A stretch of DNA of 64,000 nt from Agromyces intestinalis (GCF_008365295.1 NZ_CP043505.1:186001-250000), one strand, 5' to 3'. Counted from the stretch's first letter, positions 27,484-37,765 are shown. The notes: generated from the sequence alone by a model not told the origin. Numbers and translations: made by a program.

Positions 27484-27912
27484 ATGTCCGACCAGAACCC
27501 CGCTCCCGACCCGGCTGCACCGCAGCAGCCCGCGCCCGGCCAGTACGCGCAGCCCGCCGCTCCGCTCACGCCCGAACAGGACGTGCAGTGGGCCTCGTTC
27601 GCCCACCTCGGCGGCATCCTCGGCTTGCTGCCGTCGCTCATCATCTGGCTGGTCTTCAAGGATCGCGGCCAGTTCACGAACACCGAGGCGAAGGAGGCGT
27701 TGAACTTCCAGATCACGCTGACGATCGCGTCGATCGCGCTGTGGATCCTCGTGACCATCATCACGATCCTGACGTTCGGGTTCGGCGCCCTGCTCACCTT
27801 CCTGGTGTGGGTGCCGTGGATCCTCGGCGTCGTCTTCTCGATCATCGCCTTCCTGAAGGCCAAGGACGGCCAGCACTACCGCTACCCGTTCGCCATCCGT
27901 CTCATCAAGTAA
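27484..27912 (+). CDS. DUF4870 (Tic20-like) membrane protein, copy 1
   Basis: 142 residues. Pro/Gln/Ala-rich cytoplasmic N-terminus (about 35 residues), then WASFAHLGGILGLLPSLIIWLVFK, FTNTEAKEALNFQITLTIA, and two more membrane segments ending AKDGQHYRYPFAIRLIK. This is the DUF4870 pattern; function unknown. ATG at 27484 is followed at once by the tail; a second member follows 100 nt downstream. Confidence 0.9.
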   Translation: MSDQNPAPDPAAPQQPAPGQYAQPAAPLTPEQDVQWASFAHLGGILGLLPSLIIWLVFKDRGQFTNTEAKEALNFQITLTIASIALWILVTIITILTFGFGALLTFLVWVPWILGVVFSIIAFLKAKDGQHYRYPFAIRLIK

Positions 27913-27920
27913 TCCGGCAC

Positions 27921-27956
27921 CGGCACGCCGGGCGGGGTCTTCCCCCCGGCGTGCCG
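27921..27956 (+). terminator. hairpin between the two DUF4870 genes
   Basis: CGGCACGCCGGG (27921-27932) pairs perfectly with 27945-27956; 12 bp stem, 12-nt loop, starting 8 nt after the first gene's stop. Confidence 0.75.
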
Positions 27957-28009
27957 CTCTGGGAATATGGCGGCATACCCCGCGAACGCGGGCACCCCGA
28001 AGGAGCCTC

Positions 28010-28435
28010 ATGTCAGACGCAACGCCTCCGACCCCGCCGCCTCCGCCCGGTCCCCCGACGCCGCCGCCGGCAGGTCCGCCGCCCGGCAATCCGTACCAGC
28101 AGAGCCAGCCGCTCAGCCCGTCCGACGAGAAGCTCTGGGCGACGCTGATCCACATCGGCGGCATCCTGTTCGGGTTCCTGCCGGCTCTAATCGGCTACCT
28201 CGTCCTGAAAGACAAGGGTCCGTTCATCCGCGGGCATTCCGCGACCGCGCTGAACTTCCAGATCACGCTGCTGATCGCCTACGTGGTCGGCTGGGTTCTG
28301 GCGTTCGTGCTGATCGGGTTCCTGCTGCTGGCCGCGGCCTGGATCGCGTCGATCGTCTTCGGCATCATCGCTGCGATCAAGGCCAACCAGGGCCAGCCCT
28401 ACGTGTACCCGGTGGCCATCAAGTTCGTGAGCTGA
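28010..28435 (+). CDS. DUF4870 membrane protein, copy 2
   Basis: 141 residues, paralogue of the preceding gene: Pro-rich N-terminus (TPPPPPGPPTPPPAGPPPG), LWATLIHIGGILFGFLPALIGYLVLKDKGPFIRGHSATALNFQITLLIA, then two further membrane segments and QPYVYPVAIKFVS. AAGGAGC precedes the ATG at 28010. Independent hairpins behind each copy suggest they are separate transcription units rather than one polycistron. Confidence 0.9.
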   Translation: MSDATPPTPPPPPGPPTPPPAGPPPGNPYQQSQPLSPSDEKLWATLIHIGGILFGFLPALIGYLVLKDKGPFIRGHSATALNFQITLLIAYVVGWVLAFVLIGFLLLAAAWIASIVFGIIAAIKANQGQPYVYPVAIKFVS

Positions 28436-28454
28436 TCGACCCGGCCGCCTGACC

Positions 28455-28492
28455 GAAGCCCGCTCGCCCGGATCCCCGGGCCGGCGGGCTTC
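28455..28492 (+). terminator. terminator after the second DUF4870 gene
   Basis: GAAGCCCGC (28455-28463) pairs with GCGGGCTTC (28484-28492); the loop contains CCCGG/CCGGG that extends the structure. TCGTCGT follows. Confidence 0.7.
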
Positions 28493-28557
28493 GTCGTGCC
28501 CGCCGGCGCCCCCCCTGCCGGTGGGCGCCGTCGCGTCTGATGGCGCCCTGGCCCGCG

Positions 28558-28616
28558 CGTCGGGGTCGCTTGTGGTCGCTGCGCGCGGCGCTACGCGACC
28601 ACGAGCGACCCCGACG
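28558..28616. repeat. 22-bp palindrome upstream of the PadR-ABC cassette
   Basis: Arms 28558-28579 and 28595-28616 (22 nt each, beginning CGTCGGGGTCGCT) match at all positions except one G-U pair, around a 15-nt GC-only loop. It is separate from the terminator before it and from the PadR promoter after it (28651). Remainder of the 252-nt spacer holds nothing else I recognise. Confidence 0.75.
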
Positions 28617-28650
28617 AAGGTGGTGGCGAGGTGCGGTCGTGCAGGGTGTC

Positions 28651-28684
28651 TTGCAGATCGAGTAGTTGATCAGATACAGTACTG
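28651..28684 (+). promoter_or_regulatory. PadR-cassette promoter with overlapping palindrome
   Basis: -35 TTGCAG (28651-28656), 18-nt spacer, -10 TACAGT (28675-28680). The start of transcription would fall at the ATG (28688), so the message is probably leaderless. The palindrome CAGTACTG (28677-28684) overlaps the -10 and is a candidate operator for PadR autorepression. Confidence 0.6.
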
Positions 28685-28687
28685 GTC

Positions 28688-29050
28688 ATGACAGACCACA
28701 CCGTGCCCGCCGCCGACGACGCGTTCGCCGCCGACCTGCTGCGCGGTCACACCGACACGATCGTCCTCGGCGTCCTGCGACGCGGCGAGCGCTACGGCTT
28801 CGAGATCTACAAGACGATCCGCGATGCCACCGGCGGTCGCTACGAGATCAAGGAGGCGACCCTGTACGCCACCTACCGACGCCTCGAACGCGACGGACTC
28901 GCCGAGTCGTACTGGGGCGACGAGACGCAGGGCGGCCGCCGCAAGTACTACCGCATCACCGACGCCGGTCGGTCGGTCTACCACCGCAACGTCACCGCGT
29001 GGGTCGCCACGCGGACGATCATCGACTCCCTGCTCGAGACGAGCGACTGA
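28688..29050 (+). CDS. PadR family transcriptional regulator
   Basis: 120 residues. Winged helix with HTDTIVLGVLRRGERYGFEIYKTIRD...YEIKEATLYATYRRLERDGLAESYW and the wing GGRRKYYRITDAG, the classical PadR signature; short C-terminal dimerisation helix. First gene of a four-gene plus-strand operon; the next gene begins 10 nt on. Likely represses its own operon until a drug or envelope signal is bound. Confidence 0.94.
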   Translation: MTDHTVPAADDAFAADLLRGHTDTIVLGVLRRGERYGFEIYKTIRDATGGRYEIKEATLYATYRRLERDGLAESYWGDETQGGRRKYYRITDAGRSVYHRNVTAWVATRTIIDSLLETSD

Positions 29051-29060
29051 AAGGCTCCGA

Positions 29061-29957
29061 ATGATGGCCATCGACAACATCCACCGCCTGCTCGACGAGG
29101 CCTTCGCGGGCATCCCGTCGACGCCCGAAGTGCAAGACCTGAAAGAAGAGATGCGCTCGAACCTCATCGCGCGGGTCGCCGAGCTCGAGGCCGGCGGTTC
29201 AACGCCGCAGGATGCCGCGCATCGCGCGATCCGCGAGCTCGGCGACATCCACGCCCTCGTCGAGGCCGAGTCGATCGCGACGGCGCAGCCGGCCGTGCGA
29301 CCCAGCGCCGAGCTGTTGCACGCGCGCTACCGCGTGCGGCCGAAGCCGGCGTTCGTCGTGCGCGTCACCGTCGCGGCTGCGATCGGCGCCGCGGCGCTCG
29401 TGTTCGGCGTCGTGCTGGGTTCGGGAGCCACGGCCGCCGAACCCGTCGCCGCGCTCGGCATGGCGGGCTTGCTCTCGACCGCCGTCTTCTGGATCGTCGC
29501 CGACTCGCTCCAGCAGGAGACGACGACGAACCATCCCATGCCGCAACCCCGCGCCGCGGGCTACGGGCTCGGCGCCGGAGTCACCGTGCTCGGGCTCGGG
29601 CTCACCGCGCTCATCGTGATCGGCGCGATCCCCGTATGGGTCGCGTTCGTTCCGGCTCTGCTCGTGGCCGGCGCCGCGGTGCTGTTCGCCTTCCTCGGCG
29701 CGACGCAGACCAACCGCCACAAGGCGTGGGTGCGTGAGATCCAGCGCAGCCAGGTCGTCGCGAACCATTTCGACCACGACCCGGCCAGCGCCGCCCGCTT
29801 CGGCATCTACTCCGCGGCGATCTGGACCACCGCCCTCGTCGCGTTCATCGTGCTCGGGCTCACGGTCGGCTGGTGGTGGGCGCTGCTCGCCTTCCCGGCT
29901 GCCCTCGTCGTGATGTTCGTCACGCTCGCCCGCATGCTCTTCCCGGCGAAGCGCTGA
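29061..29957 (+). CDS. permease-prefix-domain membrane protein
   Basis: 298 residues. N-terminal helical bundle (IDNIHRLLDEAFAGIPSTPEVQDLKEEMRSNLIARVAELEAGGSTPQDAAHRAIRELGD), the permease prefix / DUF1700-like domain commonly found next to PadR genes, then about six membrane segments. Start at 29061 uses AAAGG six nt upstream; a second ATG follows directly. Family is thought to act with the PadR/ABC partners, role not established. Confidence 0.82.
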   Translation: MMAIDNIHRLLDEAFAGIPSTPEVQDLKEEMRSNLIARVAELEAGGSTPQDAAHRAIRELGDIHALVEAESIATAQPAVRPSAELLHARYRVRPKPAFVVRVTVAAAIGAAALVFGVVLGSGATAAEPVAALGMAGLLSTAVFWIVADSLQQETTTNHPMPQPRAAGYGLGAGVTVLGLGLTALIVIGAIPVWVAFVPALLVAGAAVLFAFLGATQTNRHKAWVREIQRSQVVANHFDHDPASAARFGIYSAAIWTTALVAFIVLGLTVGWWWALLAFPAALVVMFVTLARMLFPAKR

Positions 29958-30001
29958 GGCGCAGCGCCCACCGTTCAGTCACGGTTCCGAAGGATTCCGA
30001 C

Positions 30002-31024
30002 ATGACCTCCTCCTCCCCTGCCATCACGGCGGCGGCGCTCGCCAAGACGTACCGGGTCGGGCGCGGCAAGCCGCCGGTGCACGCGCTGCGCGGCCTCGAT
30101 CTCGACCTGCCCGCCGGCCTCGTCACCGGCCTGCTCGGCCCGAACGGCGCCGGCAAGTCGACCACCACGAAGATCCTGACCACGCTCGCGCGGCCCACCT
30201 CGGGCACCGCCACCGTGGCCGGTATCGACGTCACGCGCGATCCGGCGGCGGTGCGCCGGCGCATCGGGTACGTCTCGCAGGGCACGGGCACCGATCCGCT
30301 GCTCACCGCCGAGGAGAACCTGGTGCTCGCGGCACGGCTGCGAGGCATCCCGGCCGCCGATGCCCGCGAACGCGCACGACGCCTGCTGCACGAGTTCGGC
30401 CTCGACGACGCGCGCGGCCGCACCGTCGCCCGGTTCTCGGGCGGCATGCGCCGGCGGCTCGACGTCGCCGCGGCGCTCGTGCACCGCCCCTCGGTGCTGT
30501 TCCTCGACGAGCCGACGACCGGACTCGACCCCGAGTCGCGCGCGGCGATGTGGGCCGAGATCCGCCGGCTGTCGGCCGAGGACGCGCTCACCGTCGTGCT
30601 CACCACCCACTACCTCGAAGAGGCCGACCGCCTCGCCGACCGGCTCGTCATCATCGATCGCGGCGTCGAGGTGGTGTCGGGCACAGCGGCTGCGCTGAAG
30701 GCGGGGCTGCGCGGCGAGACGCTGCGCGTCACGCTCGTCGAACCGGATGCCACGGCGGTCCGCCGCGCGATCGACGGCGTTCCCGGCCTGCATGACGTGG
30801 TCGTCGAGACGCAGGGCACCGCGGGGTCCGTCACCGCCCGCGTCGACGACGCGACCGCGGCGCTTGCCGCCGTCATCGCCGCGCTCACCGCCGGCGGGGT
30901 CGCCTTCGGCGCGGCATCCGTGTCGGCGCCGACGCTGGACGACGTGTACCTGCACCACGTCGGCCACAGCTTCGACGCGGGCCTCGCCGACGCCGCGTCC
31001 GACCAGGAGGGAGTCGCCGCATGA
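30002..31024 (+). CDS. DrrA-like ABC exporter ATP-binding protein
   Basis: 340 residues. Walker A GPNGAGKST, Q-loop YVSQGTGTDPLLTAEENL, signature FSGGMRRRLDVAAAL, Walker B VLFLDEPTTGLD, His in TTHYLEEAD, plus the C-terminal DUF4162-like domain of about 90 residues that is typical of the DrrA/NodI drug-export class. ATG at 30002 after AAGGA. Overlaps the permease start (ATGA at 31021). Confidence 0.94.
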   Translation: MTSSSPAITAAALAKTYRVGRGKPPVHALRGLDLDLPAGLVTGLLGPNGAGKSTTTKILTTLARPTSGTATVAGIDVTRDPAAVRRRIGYVSQGTGTDPLLTAEENLVLAARLRGIPAADARERARRLLHEFGLDDARGRTVARFSGGMRRRLDVAAALVHRPSVLFLDEPTTGLDPESRAAMWAEIRRLSAEDALTVVLTTHYLEEADRLADRLVIIDRGVEVVSGTAAALKAGLRGETLRVTLVEPDATAVRRAIDGVPGLHDVVVETQGTAGSVTARVDDATAALAAVIAALTAGGVAFGAASVSAPTLDDVYLHHVGHSFDAGLADAASDQEGVAA

Positions 31025-31854
31025 GCGCGACCATCGCATCTTCTGCGTCCGCCCCCGTGCGCGACGCCGGGTGGTTCACCCAGACCGGCCAGGTCTTCCG
31101 CCGATGGATGGTGGGCACCGCCAGACAGGCCTGGGGCCCGGTCATGAGCCTCATCCAGCCGATCATCTGGATCCTGCTGTTCGGGCAGGTGTTCGCGTCG
31201 CTCGGCGCATTTCCCGCGTTCGGCGACGCCGGTTACCTGGCGTACCTGGTGCCGGGCGTGCTCATGATGACCGTGCTCTACTCGGGCGCGTGGGCCGGCA
31301 CCGGGTACATCGACGACATCCGCTCGGGCGTCATGGATCAGCTGCTGACCGCACCGATCTCGCGCACGGCGATCATCACGGGTCAGTTGCTGCAGCAACT
31401 CGTGATCAACCTCGCGCAGTCGGCGATCGTGCTCGGCATCGGATGGCTCGGCGGAGCCCGCTACCCGGGCGGGCTGCCCGGCATCCTGCTCGCCCTCGCC
31501 GCGGCGACCCTGCTCGCGGCCGCGTTCTGCTCGATGTCGAGCGCCGTCGCGCTCAGCACCCGGAACCAGGTCGCGCTCATCGGGCTCTCGCAGACGGTCG
31601 TGCTGCCGGCGACGTTCCTGTCGACGACGATGATGCCCGCCGACCTGCTGCCCGACTGGATCGCGGCGGTCGCGGCGTGGAACCCGCTCACCTGGGCCGT
31701 CGAGGCCGGGCGCGCAGGGCTCGACGGCACGGCGTTCGACGGCTCGGGCGACGGGCTGCTCGTCGCCGGCCGGATGCTGCTGCTCGCGCTGCTCGCCGCT
31801 GCCTCGTTCGTCTGGGCCGTGTCGTCGCTGCGCAGTTACCAGCGCTCGGCCTGA
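31021..31854 (+). CDS. DrrB-like ABC-2 permease
   Basis: 277 residues, six membrane segments of the ABC-2 type: LIQPIIWILLFGQVFASLG, YLVPGVLMMTVLYSGAWAG, MDQLLTAPISRTAIITGQ (the conserved coupling motif), VALSTRNQVALIGLSQTVVLPATFLSTTMMP. Overlaps the ATPase by four bases. Exports a lipophilic compound or drug; substrate unknown. Last gene of the PadR cassette. Confidence 0.93.
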   Translation: MSATIASSASAPVRDAGWFTQTGQVFRRWMVGTARQAWGPVMSLIQPIIWILLFGQVFASLGAFPAFGDAGYLAYLVPGVLMMTVLYSGAWAGTGYIDDIRSGVMDQLLTAPISRTAIITGQLLQQLVINLAQSAIVLGIGWLGGARYPGGLPGILLALAAATLLAAAFCSMSSAVALSTRNQVALIGLSQTVVLPATFLSTTMMPADLLPDWIAAVAAWNPLTWAVEAGRAGLDGTAFDGSGDGLLVAGRMLLLALLAAASFVWAVSSLRSYQRSA

Positions 31855-31931
31855 CGGCCCGCGCCTGCTGTCCGTTGCCTGGCGCCGTCCACCTGCTGCG
31901 TGCCCCGGTCCGTCGCTCTGCGCCAGTTCGG

Positions 31932-31986
31932 CTCCCGCTGCGCCAGCTCGGGTGGCGCGCAGGCCGCGCATGTGGCGCAGCGGGAG
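31932..31986. repeat. palindrome downstream of the ABC cassette
   Basis: CTCCCGCTGCGCCA (31932-31945) pairs perfectly with 31973-31986 across a 27-nt loop that itself can form GCGCG/CGCGC. CTGCGCCAG also occurs as a direct repeat just before and inside the left arm. Lies between the convergent permease and hemW genes; could terminate both. The rest of the 217-nt gap is GC-rich with short GCGGGCG repeats and no gene. Confidence 0.65.
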
Positions 31987-32071
31987 GGAACCCGCGGCAG
32001 CGGGGCGCGCGCCGGAGAGCGAGCGGGGCGGGCGACGGACAGCGCGCGTGCGAGGGACAGCGGGCGGGCGA

Positions 32072-33298
32072 TCAGTCGGCGAGCAGCCGCCGCACCACCG
32101 CGTCGGCCAGCAGCCGGCCGCGGCGGGTCAGCACGAGCCGACCGCCGAGCGCGGTGCGCGCCTCGACGAGCCCGTCGGCGATGAGGCCCGCCACGGCGTG
32201 CCGCCCGCCTGCGCCCAACGACGACACCGCGATGCCCTCGCGGATGCGGGTCGCAAGCAGCACGCGCTCGGTCTCGCGGGTGGGCGCGTCGAGCGTCTCG
32301 CGGCCGACCGCGGGCGAGACGCCGGCGGCGATGCGCTCGGCATAGGCGGCCGGATGCTTCGCATTCCACCAGCGCACGCCGCCGATGTGGCTGTGCGCGC
32401 CCGGGCCGACGCCCCACCAGTCGTCACCACGCCAGTAGCCGAGGTTGTGACGCGAACGATGGTCGGGCGACGTCGCCCAGTTCGAGACTTCGTACCACTC
32501 GTAGCCCGCCGCCGCGAACGCGTCGTCGGCGAGCTCGTACATGTCGGCCTCGAGGTCGTCGGACGGCTCGGCGAGCTCGCCGCGGCGGATCTGCCGGGCG
32601 AGCTTCGTGCCCTCCTCGACGATGAGGGCGTACGCGCTGACGTGGTCGGGACGCTCGGCGACGACGGCGTCGACGCTGCGGCGCCAGTCGTCGAGCGATT
32701 CCCCCGGGGTGCCGTAGATGAGGTCGAGGCTGACGTCCAGACCCGCGTCGCGTGCCCAGCGCACGACGAGCGGCACTCGCGCGGGGTCGTGCGTGCGGTC
32801 GAGGGCTGCGAGCACATGCGGCACCGCCGACTGCATGCCGAACGAGACGCGGGTGAATCCGCCGGCGGCCAGCGCCTCGAGGTCGGCGGGCCCGACCGAG
32901 TCGGGGTTCGCCTCGGTGGTCACCTCGGCGCCGGGTGCGAGCCCGAATTCGTCGCGCACCGCCGCGAGCATGCGCACCAGGTCGGCGGCCGGCAGCAGGG
33001 TCGGCGTGCCACCGCCGAAGAACACGGTGGATGCCTCGCGGCCGGGCAGCCCGGATGCCTCGAGCGTCCGCCGCGCGAACCGCACCTCGTCGACGGCGTG
33101 GCCGGCGTAGTCCTCTTGTCGCGCGCCGCGCAGCTCGGTCGCGGTGTAGGTGTTGAAGTCGCAGTAGCCGCACCGCACCCGGCAGAACGGCACGTGGAGG
33201 TACACGCCGAACCCGCGCTCGGCGGCGTCGCGCGCTGCGCTCGTGGGCAGCAGCCCGTCGGCCGGAGCCGGGTCGCCGAGCGGCAGTGCGGCGCCCAT
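32072..33298 (-). CDS. hemW: heme chaperone HemW (radical SAM)
   Basis: 408 residues. Radical SAM cluster motif FCRVRCGYCDFNTYT (C-x3-C-x2-C with the extra YCDF seen in HemW/HemN), then FFGGGTPTLLP, EANPDSV, SFGMQSA, DLIYGTPGES and a C-terminal HemN_C domain. Lacks nothing needed for SAM binding; HemW inserts heme rather than decarboxylating coproporphyrinogen. ATG at 33298 overlaps the stop of the DUF1990 gene (TGATG). Confidence 0.93.
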   Translation of the reverse strand: MGAALPLGDPAPADGLLPTSAARDAAERGFGVYLHVPFCRVRCGYCDFNTYTATELRGARQEDYAGHAVDEVRFARRTLEASGLPGREASTVFFGGGTPTLLPAADLVRMLAAVRDEFGLAPGAEVTTEANPDSVGPADLEALAAGGFTRVSFGMQSAVPHVLAALDRTHDPARVPLVVRWARDAGLDVSLDLIYGTPGESLDDWRRSVDAVVAERPDHVSAYALIVEEGTKLARQIRRGELAEPSDDLEADMYELADDAFAAAGYEWYEVSNWATSPDHRSRHNLGYWRGDDWWGVGPGAHSHIGGVRWWNAKHPAAYAERIAAGVSPAVGRETLDAPTRETERVLLATRIREGIAVSSLGAGGRHAVAGLIADGLVEARTALGGRLVLTRRGRLLADAVVRRLLAD

Positions 33299-33942
33299 CA
33301 GACGAATGCGGGATGCAGCGCCCGCAGTTCGCGCCGCGTCAGCTCGCGCCGACGACGGCGCACGACGGGCGCGGCGACCGCCCCGGCGCCGCCCGACCCC
33401 TGCAGGATCGAACGGATCGTCAGCCAGACGCCGTCGTCTTCCCGGCGCTCGAGGATGAACGACTCCTCGCCGCTCTCGGCGCTGCGCCCGGTGGTGCCGT
33501 ACGCGAACCCGACCCGGTCGGGCTCGTCGATGACGTACACCACGAGCACCGGGGTGCGGGCGGCGCGGAACCGGCCGCGCCGCACGAGCGTGGCCGCGAC
33601 GCCCGCGGTGATCCACGGCGTGCCGTCGGCGCTGTACCGCTGCTCGGTGCGCGGCGCTTCACCGCTCACGGGAGCACCCTCGGGGTCGTAGACGACGCCG
33701 GTGTACTGGATGCCTGTGCCCGCAGACACGTCGACGACCTCGAGGCCGGCGCCGCGCTGCACGCCCCACGTCATGAGGTCCTCGGCGGCACGCTCGAAGC
33801 GCTCGGCGCCGGAACCGATGCGCACCGCGTCCTCGGAGGGGCGGAACCCCTTCGGCGGATAGCGCAGGAAATCAGGGTCGAGGGTGGCGCCGATCGCCCC
33901 GTACGTGACGGACTGGTCGGTGAAGGTGCTGCGACGAGACAT
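33298..33942 (-). CDS. DUF1990 domain protein
   Basis: 214 residues. Whole-length DUF1990: VTYGAIGATL, YPPKGFRPSEDAVRIGSG, MTWGVQRGAGLEVVDVS and VGFAYGTTGRSAESGEESFILERREDDGVWLTIRSI. Function unknown; plant and actinobacterial members exist. C-terminus is strongly basic (VVRRRRRELTRRE). Sits between lepA and hemW, 10 nt after lepA, coupled to hemW. Confidence 0.88.
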   Translation of the reverse strand: MSRRSTFTDQSVTYGAIGATLDPDFLRYPPKGFRPSEDAVRIGSGAERFERAAEDLMTWGVQRGAGLEVVDVSAGTGIQYTGVVYDPEGAPVSGEAPRTEQRYSADGTPWITAGVAATLVRRGRFRAARTPVLVVYVIDEPDRVGFAYGTTGRSAESGEESFILERREDDGVWLTIRSILQGSGGAGAVAAPVVRRRRRELTRRELRALHPAFV

Positions 33943-33952
33943 CCGCGACAGC

Positions 33953-35812
<1,860 letters not shown>

Positions 35813-35872
35813 CCTGTCGATTCTCCCATGCTTCGCTCCCCCGGGCCGCCCCTGCCCGATGGACCCGGCTCG

Positions 35873-35878
35873 TAGGCT
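35873..35878 (+). promoter_or_regulatory. -10 element of the alpha/beta hydrolase gene
   Basis: TAGGCT ends six nt before the ATG at 35885, so transcription would start at the start codon (leaderless). Confidence 0.5.
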
Positions 35879-35884
35879 TGAGGC

Positions 35885-36715
35885 ATGGGCGAGGCGGGTC
35901 GCGACCGAGCGGCGACGAAGCGGATGCCGCGGGCACGCGTCGTGCTCGTGCACGGGATCCGCACCTCGGCGACGATGTGGCGCAACCAGCTCGCACCACT
36001 GCGTGCGCACGGCGTCGAGGTCGACGCCATCGACCTGCCGGGTCACGGAGCGCACCTCGGCGAGGCGTTCTCGCTCGACGCCGCCTACGCGGCGATCGAT
36101 GCGGCCCTCGCGCGATCCCAGGCGCAGGGCGAGACGGATGCCACGGTGCCGCGCCTGCTCGTCGGGCTGAGCCTCGGCGCCTACCTCGCGATCGGGTACG
36201 CGGCGGAGCATCCCGGCCGCATCGACGGGCTCGTCGCAGCGTCGGCCGGCACCCGCCCGCGCGGAGCGGGCCTGGCCGGCTACCGGGCGCTCGCGGCGGC
36301 GATCCGCCGGCTTCCCGACCAGGGCCGGTCGTTGAACGATGCCATGGCCGCGCTGTTCCTGCCTGCCGACGCGGCCGCCGACATCGTTGCGGGCGGCGTG
36401 GCGCTCGACGTCATGGCCGACGCGCTCGGGGCGATCGGCACCATCGACCTCGAGGCCGCGCTCGGCGGTATCGCCGTGCCGGTCTGGTTCGTCAACGGAC
36501 GCTGGGATCACTTCCGCTTCGAAGAGCGACGGATGCTCCGCGCTGCGCGCGACGCGCGGCTCGTCGTGGTTCCCGGCGCCACGCACCTGGTCAGCCTCGT
36601 CAAGCCCGACCACTTCACCGCGGCGGTGCTCGATGCGGTGGCCGAGCTCGACCGCCGGGCGGCTCGCGAGCGCCGCGCCCGGGCGCGAACGGCGCGCACC
36701 CGAGTGGAGACGTGA
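35885..36715 (+). CDS. alpha/beta hydrolase
   Basis: 276 residues. Oxyanion segment [13 protein letters not shown], nucleophile elbow GLSLGAYLA (Ser96), acid in NGRWDHF and His in PGATHLVSL. Lid region around residues 120-190. A cytoplasmic esterase, lipase or haloalkane-type hydrolase; substrate unknown. Basic, Arg-rich tail ([20 protein letters not shown]). Alone between divergent lepA and downstream rpsT. Confidence 0.9.
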   Translation: MGEAGRDRAATKRMPRARVVLVHGIRTSATMWRNQLAPLRAHGVEVDAIDLPGHGAHLGEAFSLDAAYAAIDAALARSQAQGETDATVPRLLVGLSLGAYLAIGYAAEHPGRIDGLVAASAGTRPRGAGLAGYRALAAAIRRLPDQGRSLNDAMAALFLPADAAADIVAGGVALDVMADALGAIGTIDLEAALGGIAVPVWFVNGRWDHFRFEERRMLRAARDARLVVVPGATHLVSLVKPDHFTAAVLDAVAELDRRAARERRARARTARTRVET

Positions 36716-36727
36716 GCGCCGAACTGG

Positions 36728-36733
36728 TATCGT
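36728..36733 (+). promoter_or_regulatory. possible -10 of rpsT
   Basis: TATCGT 12 nt after the hydrolase stop; would give a 5' untranslated region of about 100 nt before the rpsT GTG at 36838. No clear -35. Confidence 0.35.
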
Positions 36734-36837
36734 TGCCTGTTGGCTTGCGTGTGGGTCCCACCCCGCACGAGACGCCGTGACGGCCCCTCTACCGCTCGCG
36801 GCACATCCCGTACCCGCACGAGAACGAAAGAACCGAC

Positions 36838-37098
36838 GTGGCAAACATCAAGTCGCAGATCAAGCGCATCAAGACCAACCTCAAGGCGCAGGAGCGCAAC
36901 AAGGCCGTCAAGAGCGAGCTCAAGACCGTCGTCCGCGCGACCCGCGAGGCCATCGCCGCCGGCGACAAGGAGAAGGCGAACGCCGCCCTCAAGGTCGCGA
37001 CCCGCAAGCTCGACAAGGCCGTCTCGAAGGGCGTCATCCACCAGAACCAGGCCGCGAACCGCAAGTCGGCGATCGCGAAGCAGGTCGCCGCGCTCTGA
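36838..37098 (+). CDS. rpsT: 30S ribosomal protein S20
   Basis: 86 residues. [29 protein letters not shown] and the C-terminal [20 protein letters not shown] are diagnostic of S20, which binds 16S rRNA early in 30S assembly. GTG at 36838 with GAACGAAAG upstream. Codon usage is strongly biased to the preferred set (AAG, CGC, GCC), as for an abundant protein. Confidence 0.98.
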   Translation: MANIKSQIKRIKTNLKAQERNKAVKSELKTVVRATREAIAAGDKEKANAALKVATRKLDKAVSKGVIHQNQAANRKSAIAKQVAAL

Positions 37099-37110
37099 CG
37101 CAGCCCGCTC

Positions 37111-37143
37111 GAAGGGCCCCGCACGGATCGTGCGGGGCCCTTC
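37111..37143 (+). terminator. rpsT terminator
   Basis: Fifteen perfect pairs (GAAGGGCCCCGCACG at 37111-37125 with 37129-37143) around a GAT loop, 12 nt after the rpsT stop; TTCG/TCAT follow. Confidence 0.92.
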
Positions 37144-37161
37144 GTCATCTCGAGCGCCGAT

Positions 37162-37611
37162 TCAGCAGCCCGAAGCCTTTCCGGCCTTGTACGTCGTCTG
37201 AGCGATCGCGTAGTCGGGCGCGCCCGACCGGATGTTCGCGCCCAGCCAGTTGGCGACCCAGCAGAGCTCCGACCACGTCTTGGGTCCGACGACACCGTCG
37301 CCCGTGAGGCACTTGGACTTCTGGAACGCGATGACGCGGCTCTTCGTGGCCGGGCCGAAGTAGCCGTCGGCGGTGATGCGGTTGTTCGCATACCCGACGC
37401 CACGACACGTGCTGCGCAGCACCGTCGCGCCGTTGAGGATCGTCTGGATGTTCTTGACGCAGGACGCGTAGGTCGAGTTCTGGCCGTAGACATAGCTGAC
37501 GCACGGTGCCGCGGCCTGTGCGGGCTCACTCGGCGCGACCACGGGCGCGATCGCCCCGATGGCCAACGCCAGGCCCGCCAGAATGGTGCCGATCCTCTTA
37601 CGCGCTCGCAT
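37162..37611 (-). CDS. secreted peptidoglycan-binding-domain protein
   Basis: 149 residues. Sec signal peptide MRARKRIGTILAGLALAIGAIAPVVA with cleavage near AQA-AP (about residue 34). The mature part is a single PG_binding_1-type domain (VKNIQTILNG...DGYFGPATKSRVIAFQKSKC...GVVGPKTWSELCWV) with six cysteines, enough for three disulfides, and no catalytic domain. Such small cell-wall binding proteins are secreted or wall-attached; function unknown. AAAGGA before the ATG; a -10 TAGACT lies at 37671-37666. Confidence 0.88.
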   Translation of the reverse strand: MRARKRIGTILAGLALAIGAIAPVVAPSEPAQAAAPCVSYVYGQNSTYASCVKNIQTILNGATVLRSTCRGVGYANNRITADGYFGPATKSRVIAFQKSKCLTGDGVVGPKTWSELCWVANWLGANIRSGAPDYAIAQTTYKAGKASGC

Positions 37612-37665
37612 GGTGTCCTTTCGAAAGGGTTGACTGGGAAGTTCCCGAGAGCCGGGTCCGCGCCG

Positions 37666-37671
37666 AGTCTA
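37666..37671 (-). promoter_or_regulatory. -10 of the peptidoglycan-binding protein gene
   Basis: TAGACT on the minus strand, about 55 nt before the ATG at 37611. The rest of the 154-nt spacer (37612-37765) has a CTTTCGAAAG palindrome at the ribosome-binding site and GCGTCAACGC repeats near the holA stop. Confidence 0.4.
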
Positions 37672-37765
37672 TGTGCGCCGAGCGGACCGTGAGCGGAACT
37701 GTCCACAGCCCCCGGCTGCAGCACGGAGAGGCGACGCAGCGCCCGTGCGTCAACGCATCAGCGCG

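Noticed and set aside
26278-28164. hrcA frame extended upstream through the CIRCE and DUF4870 region
   Set aside because: The ATG at 27303 has a proper ribosome-binding site and family-matching N-terminus; the extension crosses the operator and opposite-strand genes.
31855-32071. Small genes in the gap between the ABC permease and hemW
   Set aside because: Open frames here lack starts with ribosome-binding sites and are GC-rich repeats around the palindrome.
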